Source of the DNA: Agromyces lapidis
Lineage (GTDB): Bacteria > Actinomycetota > Actinomycetes > Actinomycetales > Microbacteriaceae
Direction of reading: 5' to 3'
Assembly: GCF_009749405.1 (NCBI RefSeq)
Contig: NZ_WBIQ01000001.1
Location: forward strand, 1 to 64,000
Length of the DNA: 64,000 nt
Below, piece after piece: positions 17,972 through 27,357 of the stretch. The notes under the pieces are model-generated. The model was not told where the DNA came from. It searched no databases and was given only the letters and a program-made list of their open reading frames with translations. The first letter of the stretch is position 1. Every line of letters begins with the position of its first letter. Both the position numbers and the translations under genes were made by a program.

Positions 17972-20125
17972 TCAGCCCGTCACCGCGAGCCGTTCGAGGA
18001 TCGCCGCCTCGCGGCGCTCGTCGTGCACCGCGCGGGCGAGGTCGAGCGCTTCGCGGAGAATGGCGCGCCGCTCGGCCTCCGACGCGCTCTCGGCCTGCAT
18101 CAGCAGCGTGCGGATCCAGCAGCGGGCGTCGCCGAAGCGCCGGAACTCGTGCGCGAGCTCGTCGAGTTCGAGCGCGGCGTCTATTCGACCGATGAGGTGC
18201 TGCACCATCGCGGCGTGCGCGAGCTCGTGGTCGTTGTGCGAGGCCCGCGCGTAGTCGACGCACTCCGCGGCGAGCTCGGCCGCCCGAGCGAGGTCGATGC
18301 CCGACTCGGCCGAGGTCAGCGCGATCATGTATCTCGCGTTGTTGACGTGCATCGCGTCGCCCGCGCGACCGTAGTCGTGCATCGCGGCCGCGAAGTCGAC
18401 CATCGCCAGTTCGGGCGAACTGCGGCGCAGCGCGACGCCGCGCATCTGCCGGGTCGCCGCGAGCTCCCAGCGGTCGTGAAGCGCCTCGGCGAGCTCCTCG
18501 GCGTCGCCGAGGCGTGCGAGCGCGATCGCCTCGTGGTCGAGGTACGCCGCCGCCATGCCGGCGAGGTGCAGCGCGGCGAGTCGTTCGCGGTCGTCGCCCG
18601 CGATCTCGAGGGCGCGCTCGGCGAGCTCGGCGACGGCATCGAGGTCGAGGAACGTCAGGGCGGTCCCGAGTGCGAGCAACTGCTGCGGCGTGGCATCCGC
18701 GATCAGCTCGGGGTCGTGCGCGACCGCCGCGAGCGTGCGCACGCTGTCGATGTCAGAGCCGTACTGCTCGATGCCGATGCCGAGCGACGACGCCAGGTTG
18801 AGGGCGCTCGGATGCCTCGTGGCCCGAGCCCATCGCACCGCCGCGTTCACCTCGGGGCAGAGGATCTCGGAGGCGTGCATCGCCTCGAGACTGTCGTCGA
18901 GCCGCGCGCGGTTCGCGAACGGCACCACGATCGCCTCGATGAACGTCGCGTGCCGTTCGAGCACCTCGCGGGCCAGCTCGTCGTCGGTGCGGGCGCGTAC
19001 GAAGTCGCGAAGCACCTCGAGCAGCCTGAACCGCCGCGGCGAACCCCCGATCGCGACGATGAGCGACTGGTCGAGCAGCCGCACGACGGTGCCGTCGGCG
19101 CCCGGGTGGGTGACGGCGAGGGCGAGGTCCATGTCGAAGGTGCGTGGCAGGGCGGCGAGCCGGCGCAGCACCTCCTGCTCGTCGGCGTCGAGCAGGTCCC
19201 AGCTCCACTCGAACGCGGTCTCGAGGGTGCGGTGCCGCCCGCCCGGAGCGGCGCGATCGAGCGTCGCGAAGTCGCGTTCGAGGCGCTCGGCGAGCTCGGC
19301 GAGCGAGAGATGGCGGGCAACGGATGCCGCGAGCTCGATCGCGAGCGGAAGGCCGTCGAGCCGGGCGCAGATGCGGGCGGCCTGCTCGTGCTCGGCCTCG
19401 CTCGGCGGCTCGGTGACCGCGCCGGGGCCGAGGCGTTCGAGGAACATGGCGACGGCGGGGGAGCCTGCGCCGTCGGTCGGCAGCGGGGCGAGTGCGACGA
19501 CGTGCTCGCCCGCCTCGCCGATCGGGGTGCGCGAGGTCGTCAGCACCCGCAGATCGGGAGCGCCGGCCGTCGCGCGTGCGACGACCTCGCCGACCGCGGC
19601 GCCGACGCGGTCGACGTTGTCGAGCACGAGCAGGTACGGGCGGGTGCCGAGCGAGGTCGCGACGGCGCCGAGCGCGTCGACGCCCGTGGTCGATTCGAGG
19701 TCGAGCGACCGCGAGATGCGCGCGACGACGTCGACCGGTTCGGCGTGCTCGAGTTCGACGACGACCGGCACGCCCGCGAAGGTGCGCGCGAACTCGAGGG
19801 CGAGCCGGGTCTTGCCGACGCCGCCCGGGCCGGTCACGGTCACCCAGTGCCGGGTGCCGACCGCGTCGCCGAGACCGTCGAGTTCGGCGTCGCGCCCGAC
19901 GAAGGCGTCGTCGGGCACCCGCACGGAGGTCTCGCGCAGGCCGATCGACGCGGCGACGAGTTCGGCGCGCGTCTCGGCGGCGAGCTTGCGGCGCAGGCTC
20001 GCGACATGGCTTTCGACCGTGCGCACCGAGATGAACAGCTCGCTTGCGATCTCGGGATTGCTCATTCGTCGCTCGATGGCGGCGAGCACGGCGCGTTCAC
20101 GGGGTGTCAGACGGGGGTTCGACAC
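17972..20125 (-). CDS. LuxR-type regulator with STAND/NB-ARC ATPase, HTH at the N-terminus
   Basis: This 717-residue regulator has a LuxR/GerE helix-turn-helix at residues 5-57 (LTPRERAVLAAIERRMSNPE, IASELFISVRTVESHVASLR). A nucleotide-binding domain follows, with GPGGVGKT at 99-106, YLLVLDNVD near 165 and LTTSRTPIG near 193. Next come GLPLAIELAA and a winged-helix region, and the C-terminal half is TPR-like helices with many Ala-Glu repeats. Most STAND regulators of this type carry the LuxR domain at the C-terminus. It starts at GTG 20125. A small frameshifted gene and a methyltransferase lie upstream on the same strand and may be its targets. The inducer is unknown. Confidence 0.85.
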   Translation of the reverse strand: MSNPRLTPRERAVLAAIERRMSNPEIASELFISVRTVESHVASLRRKLAAETRAELVAASIGLRETSVRVPDDAFVGRDAELDGLGDAVGTRHWVTVTGPGGVGKTRLALEFARTFAGVPVVVELEHAEPVDVVARISRSLDLESTTGVDALGAVATSLGTRPYLLVLDNVDRVGAAVGEVVARATAGAPDLRVLTTSRTPIGEAGEHVVALAPLPTDGAGSPAVAMFLERLGPGAVTEPPSEAEHEQAARICARLDGLPLAIELAASVARHLSLAELAERLERDFATLDRAAPGGRHRTLETAFEWSWDLLDADEQEVLRRLAALPRTFDMDLALAVTHPGADGTVVRLLDQSLIVAIGGSPRRFRLLEVLRDFVRARTDDELAREVLERHATFIEAIVVPFANRARLDDSLEAMHASEILCPEVNAAVRWARATRHPSALNLASSLGIGIEQYGSDIDSVRTLAAVAHDPELIADATPQQLLALGTALTFLDLDAVAELAERALEIAGDDRERLAALHLAGMAAAYLDHEAIALARLGDAEELAEALHDRWELAATRQMRGVALRRSSPELAMVDFAAAMHDYGRAGDAMHVNNARYMIALTSAESGIDLARAAELAAECVDYARASHNDHELAHAAMVQHLIGRIDAALELDELAHEFRRFGDARCWIRTLLMQAESASEAERRAILREALDLARAVHDERREAAILERLAVTG

Positions 20126-20210
20126 GGGAACATCTTCGACGCACTGGCGGCGGGCGGCATCAGTGCTCACCCTGTACTGATGCCGCCAGCCCGTGGCGCG
20201 CGGTCGCCGG

Positions 20211-20476
20211 TCAGTGCGCCGGCCGCGGTCCGTTCGCCGGCGGCCAGCCGTGGCCGAGCCGGTCGAGCAGGGCACGGAGGCCCCGGAGGCCCGCCGATCC
20301 GGCGGGTGCGCCGGAGTGCGTGGGCGCGGAGGCATCCGCCGCGCGTCGCGCGTGCGCCGCGGCGGCGCGCGTTTCGGCGATGCGCTCGAGCCGCGGCGCT
20401 GCTCGAGGCGGCCGGCGAGCGTCGCCTCCCGGGCGAGGTTGAGGTCGTGCATCTGGTGATGCTCGCTGAGATTCAC
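20211..20476 (-). pseudogene. Small ~88-residue protein gene with a one-base frameshift
   Basis: From GTG 20476 the frame reads MNLSEHHQMHDLNLAREATL and AGRLEQRR. Near 20392-20398 coding continues in another frame as ERIAETRAAAAAHARRAADA to a proline-rich end PANGPRPAH at 20211. The 266-base span is 3n+2. One extra C in CGCCGC(C)GGCTC would give EQRRRLERIAETRA, so the frameshift is a single-base deletion or sequence error. I know no function; short proteins starting with this His-rich motif occur in actinobacteria. It lies between the methyltransferase and the LuxR-STAND regulator. Confidence 0.6.
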
Positions 20477-20517
20477 GGTGGTTCCTTCATGCGGATCGGT
20501 GTGCGGCGGCCCGGAGC

Positions 20518-21360
20518 TCAGCGCCGGGTCGCGGTGACGAGCAGGTACTCCCACTCGAGGGTGCGGCTCGCGTCGCCCGCCAGCTGCTCGTCGCCGAGCG
20601 CCGCGAGGGCGTCGTCGAGCGCGCGGACGGCGTCGGCGTCGTCGGCGATGCGGCGGTAGACCGCGATCGTCGGGCCGTAGTGCGACTTGAAGTAGTCGCG
20701 GAACTCGGCGCCGCTCGCGAACCGGGTGATCGCGACGGTCTCGCGCACCGCGACCACGTCGTCGACCTCGTCGCCGAGCAGTGCGCGCACGTGCGCCTCG
20801 TCGCCCCACCGCGGCGCCGGCGTGGCGCCCTCGGGCAGCGGCGGCGCGAACGGCTTCATCACGCCGAACATGCGGCCGATGAACCCCTCTGGCGTCCAGC
20901 TCAGCAGGCCGATCCGGCCGCCCGGGCGCACGACCCGCAGCAGCTCGCTCGCCGCGGTCTCGTGGTGCGGGGCGAACATGATGCCGACGCACGAGATCGC
21001 CGCGTCGAACGCGGCGTCCTCGAACGGGAGGTCCTCGGCGTCGGCCTCGCGCCACTCGAGCGAGACGCCCGCTTCGGTCGCGTTGCGGCGCCCGACGGCG
21101 AAGAGCTCGGGCGCGAGATCGCTCGCGACCACCGCGGCGCCGCGCTCGGCGGCCGGGATCGCGGCGTTGCCGCTGCCGGCGGCGATGTCGAGCACCCGGT
21201 CGCCGTCGTGCACCCCGGCGGCGGCGACGAGTCGCGGCCCGAGGCTCCAGATGAGGTCGGCGGCGAGGGTCGGGTAGTCGCCCGAGGCCCACATGCTGCG
21301 GTGCTTGGCCTTGAGTTCGCGGTCGGCGTCGCTCGCCGTGATCGCGCTGGTGCTGCTCAT
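20518..21360 (-). CDS. Class I SAM-dependent methyltransferase
   Basis: This 280-residue enzyme has the SAM-binding motifs RVLDIAAGSGNAAIPAAERG (motif I, about 55-74), a following VVASDLAPELF, AEDLPFEDAAFDAAISCVGI (about 108-127) and LLRVVRPGGRIGLLSWTPEG. It resembles ubiquinone/menaquinone-type UbiE-like and small-molecule methyltransferases. The acceptor cannot be inferred. ATG 21360 is the only sensible start. It is followed on the same strand by the small frameshifted gene and the LuxR-STAND regulator. Confidence 0.85.
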   Translation of the reverse strand: MSSTSAITASDADRELKAKHRSMWASGDYPTLAADLIWSLGPRLVAAAGVHDGDRVLDIAAGSGNAAIPAAERGAAVVASDLAPELFAVGRRNATEAGVSLEWREADAEDLPFEDAAFDAAISCVGIMFAPHHETAASELLRVVRPGGRIGLLSWTPEGFIGRMFGVMKPFAPPLPEGATPAPRWGDEAHVRALLGDEVDDVVAVRETVAITRFASGAEFRDYFKSHYGPTIAVYRRIADDADAVRALDDALAALGDEQLAGDASRTLEWEYLLVTATRR

Positions 21361-21472
21361 GTCGTGCTCCTCGTGTCGGTGATGACGTTGGAGCGAGTGT
21401 CGCCGCGGCGGGCGGGTGCCGCATCCGTGCAGCGCACGGAGATCCGTACGGAGTCCTGATGCGCCGCGTGCG

Positions 21473-22141
21473 TCAGGGGCTCGAGGCGGGCGGCCCTGAA
21501 ACCGGCTCGGCGCGCACGAGCGTCGCGTCGAGCCCCGCGATGAGCGCTTCGAGGCCCTGCTCGAAGGTCTCGAGCTCGCGCATGCCGGTCACCTCGGGCG
21601 GGGCGGCGTCTGCCCCGGGCCGGCGCTCCGCCGCCTGGCTGCGCGCCCACACCACGAGGAAGCCGGTGGCGTAGGCGTCGACGATGCCGAGGATCTGGCG
21701 GGCCTCGGCCGTGCCGAGTCCGCCGCTCTCGAGGCACGCGACGGTGCCGGCCAGGTGCGGGGCGACGGGCGAGGTGTCGTACGGGGCGAGGGCGAGCAGC
21801 TCGAAGCTGTGCGGCAGCTGCACCGCGAGGTCGCGGTAGGAGCGCATGATGCGTCGCACGACCTCCTGCCACGACTCGCCGGGGACCTCGCGGAGCCCGA
21901 GGCGCTCGATGAGCCGGGCCACGATCGCGTCGACGAGGTCGTCGCGGCTGCGCACGTGCGTGTAGAGGCTCATGGGCGCCCGGTCGAGTTCGGCGGCCAA
22001 GCGGCGCATGGTCAGGGCGTCGAGCCCATCGCGTTCGACGAGCGCGATCGCGGCCTCGGTGAGGTCGTCGCGGCTCACCGTGCGGCGCAGTGCAGCCTTC
22101 CTGCCGGATGCCCCGGGGTTTGCCTCTTGACGTGACGCCAT
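21473..22141 (-). CDS. TetR-family regulator (TetR_C actinobacterial type)
   Basis: This is a 222-residue repressor. The helix-turn-helix is SRDDLTEAAIALVERDGLDA, LTMRRLAAELDRAPMSLYTH (about 23-62), and the C-terminal domain resembles TetR_C-type with MRSYRDLAVQLPHSFELL. It is divergent from the amidase/permease genes. A 38-base near-perfect palindrome begins 15 bases from its start codon, so it very likely represses both directions. The ligand may be an amide substrate or product, but that is inference. Confidence 0.88.
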   Translation of the reverse strand: MASRQEANPGASGRKAALRRTVSRDDLTEAAIALVERDGLDALTMRRLAAELDRAPMSLYTHVRSRDDLVDAIVARLIERLGLREVPGESWQEVVRRIMRSYRDLAVQLPHSFELLALAPYDTSPVAPHLAGTVACLESGGLGTAEARQILGIVDAYATGFLVVWARSQAAERRPGADAAPPEVTGMRELETFEQGLEALIAGLDATLVRAEPVSGPPASSP

Positions 22142-22155
22142 GGGTGCAAGAGTAT

Positions 22156-22193
22156 CTTCCGTACAGCGTACGGATCCGTACGGTGTACGGAAG
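22156..22193. promoter_or_regulatory. 38-bp near-perfect palindromic operator
   Basis: Two 19-base halves (CTTCCGTACAGCGTACGGA and its complement with one mismatch) centre at 22174/22175. The repeated core CGTAC..GTACG offers two stacked TetR dimer sites. It lies between the TetR and amidase starts. Confidence 0.8.
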
Positions 22194-22211
22194 GTCGAAA
22201 GGCACCACCAC

Positions 22212-23606
22212 ATGGAACTGTTCCGGCTCACCGCCACCGAGGCATCCGAGCTGATGCGACGTCGCGAACTCTCGCCCGTCGACCTGCTCGAATCGGTGAT
22301 CGCCCGCACCGAGGCGACCGAGCCCGCGATCAACGCGGTCACCGAGCAGTGGATCGATGAGGCTCGATCGGCCGCCGCCGCGTCGGAGGCGCGCTTCGCC
22401 GGCGGCGAAGCGCTGCGCCCCCTCGAGGGCATTCCGCTCATGCTCAAGGACGAGCATCCGATCGCGGGGCGCCTCCTCGAAGACGGATGCCTCCTCGAAC
22501 GCGGCAACACCGCCGACGAGACCCACCCGATCGTCGAGCGCATCCAGGCGGCCGGCGCCGTCGTGCACGGCCGCACCACCACTCCCGAGTACTGCTGCGC
22601 CCCCGTGACGCACACGAAGCTCTGGGGCGTCACGCGCAACCCGTGGAACCCCGACTTCACCCCCGGCGGCTCCTCGGGCGGCTCGGGCGCCGTGCTCGCG
22701 GCAGGGTCGACGCTGCTCGCGACCGGATCCGACATCGGCGGATCCATCCGCATCCCGGCGTCGTTCTGCGGCGTCGTCGGCTTCAAGCCGCCGTTCGCGC
22801 GCGTGCCCGGCATGGCGCCCTTCAACTCCGACACCTACTGCGCCGACGGGCCGATGGGGCGCAGCGTCGCCGACGTCGCCATGCTGCAGAACGTGATCTC
22901 GGGGCCGTGGGTCGGCGACGCCGCCTCGCTCCGCGAGATCGCGACCGTCTCGGGCGTCGCGGGTCCGCTCGACGGCCTGCGCGTCGCTCTCTGCCTCGAC
23001 CTCGGCGGCTACGACGTCGACCCGGTCGTCGAGGCGAACACCCGTGCCGTCGGCGCCGCGCTGGTCGCCGCGGGCGCGACCGTCGACCTCGTCGAACTGC
23101 CGTGGGGACCGGAGCGCACGGCCGAGACGGCCTGGCCGCACTTCGGCGCCGTGATGGGCCCGTTCATCGAGTCCATCGCCGAGGGCGACGCCGCCCGCGC
23201 CGAACAGCTCATGCCCTACACGCGCGCCTTCGCAGCGCAGGCCGCGGCGGGCGGCGACTACGTCGAGGGCCTCGTCGCCGAGTCGGCCTTCTACCGCCCG
23301 TTCGCCGAGCTCATGATCGACTACGACGTGCTCGTCTGCCCCACGGTCGCGACCACGGGCCTCGCCGCCGACGAACCCTGCACCGACAGCGCCGCGATCT
23401 TCTCGCAGCTCATGACGCTGCCCTTCAACGTGATCGGCCGCGTGCCCGTGCTCGCCGTGCCCTCGGGGCGTGCGCCGAACGGCGTGCCCACCGGCGTGCA
23501 GATCGTCGGCCGCAGCTACGACGACGCGACCGTGTTCCGCGTGGGCGCCGCGCTCGAGCAGGAGCTCGCGCTCTGGACCGACCCGGCCTGGTGGCCCGCG
23601 ATGTGA
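22212..23606 (+). CDS. Amidase-signature family amidase
   Basis: This 464-residue enzyme hydrolyses an amide to acid and ammonia with the Ser-cisSer-Lys triad. Lys79 lies in GIPLMLKDEHP, the cis-Ser is 154 or 155 in FTPGGSSGGSGAVLAAG, and the nucleophile Ser178 lies in GSDIGGSIRIPASFCG. Length is normal. ATG 22212 is chosen over an upstream frame that runs through the operator. The TetR gene is divergent, and the permease follows after a 123-base gap, so import and hydrolysis of an amide-type nutrient is a reasonable joint role. The natural substrate is unknown. Confidence 0.9.
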   Translation: MELFRLTATEASELMRRRELSPVDLLESVIARTEATEPAINAVTEQWIDEARSAAAASEARFAGGEALRPLEGIPLMLKDEHPIAGRLLEDGCLLERGNTADETHPIVERIQAAGAVVHGRTTTPEYCCAPVTHTKLWGVTRNPWNPDFTPGGSSGGSGAVLAAGSTLLATGSDIGGSIRIPASFCGVVGFKPPFARVPGMAPFNSDTYCADGPMGRSVADVAMLQNVISGPWVGDAASLREIATVSGVAGPLDGLRVALCLDLGGYDVDPVVEANTRAVGAALVAAGATVDLVELPWGPERTAETAWPHFGAVMGPFIESIAEGDAARAEQLMPYTRAFAAQAAAGGDYVEGLVAESAFYRPFAELMIDYDVLVCPTVATTGLAADEPCTDSAAIFSQLMTLPFNVIGRVPVLAVPSGRAPNGVPTGVQIVGRSYDDATVFRVGAALEQELALWTDPAWWPAM

Positions 23607-23650
23607 CACCCCCGGCCGGGGCGGGCCACCGCCCGCCTCGGCCGCCCCCG

Positions 23651-23695
23651 CTTCACCCGCTTCACCCGCTTCACCCGCTTCACCCGCTTCACCCC
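23651..23695. repeat. Five tandem 9-bp repeats
   Basis: The unit CTTCACCCG is repeated five times (the last ends CCC) between the amidase stop and the permease start. A 9-base period and perfect copies suggest slippage. It may act as a spacer affecting expression of the permease gene. Confidence 0.85.
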
Positions 23696-23729
23696 CTGCA
23701 GTCATCACCGTCGCTGACGAGGAGCACCC

Positions 23730-25238
23730 ATGAGTTCGACTCCCACCCCCACCCCCGACCAGCCCGTCGACGACCGCTCGGGCGGTCTCGCCCGCGGCAG
23801 GCTCGGCACCTTCGACATCTTCTTCTTCGTGGTCGCCGCGGCCGCCCCGCTCGCCGTGATGGCCGGGGCCGCCCCTCTCGCGTTCCGGCTCGGCGGCATC
23901 GGCGCGCCGGGCGCCTACCTGTTCAGCGGCATCGTCTACATCCTGTGCGCGGCCGGCTTCACCGCCTTCGCGAGGCACGTGCGCAACGCGGGCGCGTTCT
24001 CCGCCTTCATCGGGCGCGGACTCGGCCGCACGGCGGGTGGCGCCGCCGCGTTCGTCGCCCTGCTCTCGTACGCCCTCATCTGCGCCGGCTTCTACGGGTT
24101 CCTCGGCTTCTACGCCGCGAGCACATTCAACCCCATGATCGGCATCGAGCTGCACTGGTCGGTGTACGCACTCGCCGGGCTCGCCGTCGTCGCCGTGCTC
24201 GGCTATCGGCAGATCGACATCGGGGCGCGTGTGCTCGCCGTGCTCATGATCCTCGAGGTGCTCATCCTCGCGGTCATCGCCGTGGCCGTGCTCGCGACCG
24301 AGGGCACGTCGAACTTCTCGATCGAGCCGTTCGCCCCCGGCAACGTGTTCAATCTCGCGAGCGGCGGCATGTTCGTGCTCGCCCTCGGCGCGTTCATCGG
24401 CTTCGAGAGCACCGCGATCTACGCCGAGGAGGCCCGCAGTCCTGAGCGCACGGTGCCGCGCGCGACGTACTTCGCCGTCGGCTTCCTCGCCGTCTTCTAC
24501 GCGTTCATCGCCTGGATCGCGGTCGCCGCGCTCGACGTCGACGGGCTCGTCGAGTACTCGCTGTCCGATGTGTTCCAGGGGCTCTACTTCATGCTCGCCG
24601 AGTCGTACCTCGGGGCGTGGGCGAGCACCGTGATGGGCCTGCTCATCGTCACGAGCATCCTCGCCGCGACCATCGCCTTCCACAACGCGACCTCGCGCTA
24701 CCTGTTCTCGCTCGGGCGCGACGGATTCCTGCCCGCGCGGCTCGGCGTCACCCACCCGCGCTTCCGGTCGCCGGCACGGGCGAGCCTCGTCACCACGATC
24801 GTCTCGCTCATGCTCATCTCGCTCACAGTCACCTTCAGCGCCGATCCGTACCTGGTGCTGCTGCTCTGGACCAACGGCGTCGGCATCGTCGGCGTGGTCG
24901 CCCTGCAAGCGGTGTGCATGGTCGCCGTGATCCGCTTCTTCGCGCGCGACCGGCGCGGGCACGGCGTGTTCCGCGTGCTCGTTGCGCCGCTGCTCGGCGT
25001 GATCGGCCTCGTCGCGGGCCTCGTGCTCATGGTGACGAATCTCGAACTGCTCACCGGACGCACCGACTGGGTGAACTGGGCGCTCATGCTGTCGCTCGTC
25101 GTCGCCGCGGTCGTCGGCGCGTTCCGCGCACGACGGCTCGGCGGCGGCGGCGCGGGCGACGCAGGCGACGCGGAGCGCGCCGACGCCGAGCCGGGCGGCG
25201 AGCGACGCCGAGCGCTCGGCATGTCGACGAAAAAGTAG
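23730..25238 (+). CDS. APC-family amino acid/amine permease
   Basis: This is a 502-residue permease with about twelve transmembrane helices. Family features include the start GRLGTFDIFFFVVAAAAPLA, FIGFESTAIYAEEARSPERT (TM6 region, about 223-242) and FHNATSRYLFSLGRDGFLPA in the middle. The first ~20 residues are a Pro/Thr-rich cytosolic tail. APC permeases import amino acids or amines with H+ or Na+. Placed after a TetR-controlled amidase, it may bring in that enzyme's substrate. The start follows GAGGAGC eight bases upstream. Confidence 0.9.
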   Translation: MSSTPTPTPDQPVDDRSGGLARGRLGTFDIFFFVVAAAAPLAVMAGAAPLAFRLGGIGAPGAYLFSGIVYILCAAGFTAFARHVRNAGAFSAFIGRGLGRTAGGAAAFVALLSYALICAGFYGFLGFYAASTFNPMIGIELHWSVYALAGLAVVAVLGYRQIDIGARVLAVLMILEVLILAVIAVAVLATEGTSNFSIEPFAPGNVFNLASGGMFVLALGAFIGFESTAIYAEEARSPERTVPRATYFAVGFLAVFYAFIAWIAVAALDVDGLVEYSLSDVFQGLYFMLAESYLGAWASTVMGLLIVTSILAATIAFHNATSRYLFSLGRDGFLPARLGVTHPRFRSPARASLVTTIVSLMLISLTVTFSADPYLVLLLWTNGVGIVGVVALQAVCMVAVIRFFARDRRGHGVFRVLVAPLLGVIGLVAGLVLMVTNLELLTGRTDWVNWALMLSLVVAAVVGAFRARRLGGGGAGDAGDAERADAEPGGERRRALGMSTKK

Positions 25239-25247
25239 TCTGGGCCC

Positions 25248-25772
25248 ATGCTCATTCGGCGCGCGGAGTTCGACGACGCAGACGCGTTGGCCGCTGTCCT
25301 GAACGGGGTCATCGCCGAGGGCGGCAAGACTGCGATCGACACGCCCCTGACCGGTTCGGAGTTCGCAGAATGGTTCATCACCGGAAGTCACTGCATCAGC
25401 TGCGTGGTGGCGGTCGCCGACGACGGGGCGTTCCTGGGGTTCCAAGCGCTCGAGAGATTCCACGAGGAGCTTCCCCCGGGGGTCGCGGACATCGCCACGT
25501 TCGTCACTGCGGTCAGTAGGGGCGCCGGCGCGGGTCGGGGCCTGTTCACTGCCACGGCGGCCATCGCCGAGGAGGCGGGACTGCGGTGCCTCCGCGCGGT
25601 GATCCGTCGATCGAACGAAGACGCGATCCGCTACTACCGAGCCATCGGATTCGGCGACGAGGGGAGTGTCGCGACGGACGAGTCGGTCATCCTGATTCGG
25701 CCCGTGACGCCTGCGGGCACGCCGGCCGACAGAGAATCCGAGCGCGTGGCAATCCAGGAGGACACCGGCTGA
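25248..25772 (+). CDS. GNAT-family N-acetyltransferase
   Basis: This 174-residue protein matches phosphinothricin-type GNAT enzymes: MLIRRAEFDDADALAAVLNG, FLGFQALERFHEELPPGVAD, the acetyl-CoA loop GAGAGRGLFTATAAIAEEAG, and LRAVIRRSNEDAIRYYRAIG. The usual R/Q-x-x-G-x-G/A pyrophosphate loop is present as GAGAGRG. The substrate is unknown. It begins 9 bases after the permease stop, so cotranscription is likely. Codon use is a little less GC-biased than its neighbours. Confidence 0.8.
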   Translation: MLIRRAEFDDADALAAVLNGVIAEGGKTAIDTPLTGSEFAEWFITGSHCISCVVAVADDGAFLGFQALERFHEELPPGVADIATFVTAVSRGAGAGRGLFTATAAIAEEAGLRCLRAVIRRSNEDAIRYYRAIGFGDEGSVATDESVILIRPVTPAGTPADRESERVAIQEDTG

Positions 25773-25962
25773 AGGTCGATCCTCTCCGTCGGACACGCTG
25801 CTCGGGCCTCTCGGCTCGCGGCATCGGTACCGAAGTACCGAGAGATGTCGGACTGGAAACACCGCCGGCCGACGCCGAGCCCGAGTCGGAGCCATCACCC
25901 CGCAGACGATCCGGCGGTCACGCTGCGTGGCACGTCCGCGTCGCGCGCGACGCGGGCAGGCG

Positions 25963-27183
25963 TCAGGCGGATGCCTCGGGCGACCCGCCGTCCACGTGCG
26001 ATCCGCCGAGCGACGTCGGCGCGGCGAGCGATGCGCGGGCGGCGGTCGCCCCACCCCCGGCAACGGCCTCGGCGCCCGAGAAGCGGTCGAAGCGGAACGG
26101 CTCGAGGTCGACCGGCGGCGTCTCGCCCTCGGCGAGGTCGGCGACCACCAGGCCCATGAGCGCCGAGAACTTGAAGCCCTCGCCCGAGTCGCCGCACGCG
26201 ACGGTGACGCCGGGCAGCGGGGTGCCGATGACGAAGCGGCCGTCGGGGGAGTCCGTCCAGGTGCAGACCTTCGCGTCGACGACCTCGGCGCCGCGCATGC
26301 CGAGCTCGGTGCGCGCGTAGTCGAGCAGCATCGCGGTGCGCGCGGCGTCGGGCGTGCGGTCGTCGTCGACGCCCCACTCCGCGTCGCGCAGCGGCGCGTC
26401 GAGTCCGAGCTTGAAGCCCACCCCCGGCGTCGTCATCGCGTACAGCGTCGGCCGGTCGCCGGCCGCGATGTCGATGAGGTCGGGCAGCTCGTCGAACGGC
26501 TGCGCCGGGTCGGCGATGTGCACGACCTGCTCGAGGTGGGGATGCAGCGGCACGTCGAGCCCGAGACGCTCGAGCAGCGCGGACGCCCCTGGGCCGGCCG
26601 CGACGACGAGCGCATCGGCCTCGAGCGTCTCACCGCCGGCGAGATGCACCCGGCGCGGGCCGTCGCCCGAGGCATCCGCGTCGACGTCGACGACGTGCGC
26701 GATGCGCAGCGTGCCGCCGGCCTGTTCGAAGCGTCGCAGCTGCGCCCGCAGCGAGACCTCGGCGAGCACCGGGCCCGCCTCGGAGGTGTAGATCGCGCCG
26801 CGCCCGTCGGGCACGAGCCCGGGGAAGCGGGCGCCGACCCGGTCGGCGTCGAGGCGCAGGTGGGGGAGGCCCTCCATCGCGAGGGTCCACTCGAAGGCGT
26901 CGAGCGCCGCGGGCGAGTCGCGCCACACGAGGCCGCGTCGCAGGAACACCGGTTCGCCCGCGATCTGCGAGAGCCGCTCCATCGCCGCGAGGCTCTGCCG
27001 GGTCATCCGGATCTTCGCGGGGTCGGGGTCGGCGAGCCGCCAGATGCGGGTCGGTCCGTGCGACGACGACAGCGGGTTGGCGGGCCCGTACCGGTCGACG
27101 AGGGTGACCCGGTGGCCGCGCTCAGCGAGCTCGGCGGCCGCGGGCAGCCCCCAGGCGCCCGCGCCGATGACGATGATCTGCAT
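25963..27183 (-). CDS. FAD-dependent amine/N-methyl amino acid oxidase-like protein
   Basis: This 406-residue member of the DAO family (sarcosine oxidase / N-methyltryptophan oxidase group) starts MQIIVIGAGAWGLPAAAELA, the dinucleotide motif. It has SSSHGPTRIWRLADPDPAKI, the typical HG..R..R segment after the FAD site, and CGDSGEGFKFSALMG near 345. In sarcosine oxidases the corresponding part reads SGHGFK, often after a flavin-linked cysteine; the Gly-Glu-Gly here departs from that. It would oxidise a secondary amine or amino acid to an imine with H2O2. The neighbourhood gives no substrate. The last 30 residues are low-complexity. Confidence 0.85.
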   Translation of the reverse strand: MQIIVIGAGAWGLPAAAELAERGHRVTLVDRYGPANPLSSSHGPTRIWRLADPDPAKIRMTRQSLAAMERLSQIAGEPVFLRRGLVWRDSPAALDAFEWTLAMEGLPHLRLDADRVGARFPGLVPDGRGAIYTSEAGPVLAEVSLRAQLRRFEQAGGTLRIAHVVDVDADASGDGPRRVHLAGGETLEADALVVAAGPGASALLERLGLDVPLHPHLEQVVHIADPAQPFDELPDLIDIAAGDRPTLYAMTTPGVGFKLGLDAPLRDAEWGVDDDRTPDAARTAMLLDYARTELGMRGAEVVDAKVCTWTDSPDGRFVIGTPLPGVTVACGDSGEGFKFSALMGLVVADLAEGETPPVDLEPFRFDRFSGAEAVAGGGATAARASLAAPTSLGGSHVDGGSPEASA

Positions 27184-27357
27184 GGTTCCATCCTCGCCCG
27201 ATGCTCGGGCGGGGGCGAACCGCGTGACGGAGCACGTCCGCCACGGGTTCGGACAGCCGCCCGACACCGCCTGTTCACCCGCGCGTGGGATTCGCGTCAC
27301 CGCGGCCCGGTCGAGTGGCTCCCGACCCCCGCACCCGCCCGCGTCAGGAGCGCCAGC

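Noticed and set aside
23651-23695. Possible CRISPR-like array
   Set aside because: Repeats are 9 bases with no spacers: a simple tandem repeat.
21357-26063. A 1568-codon open frame on the minus strand
   Set aside because: It runs antisense through the amidase and permease and through parts of several other genes. Its protein is Arg/Glu/His-rich with no domains, typical of third-position GC bias.
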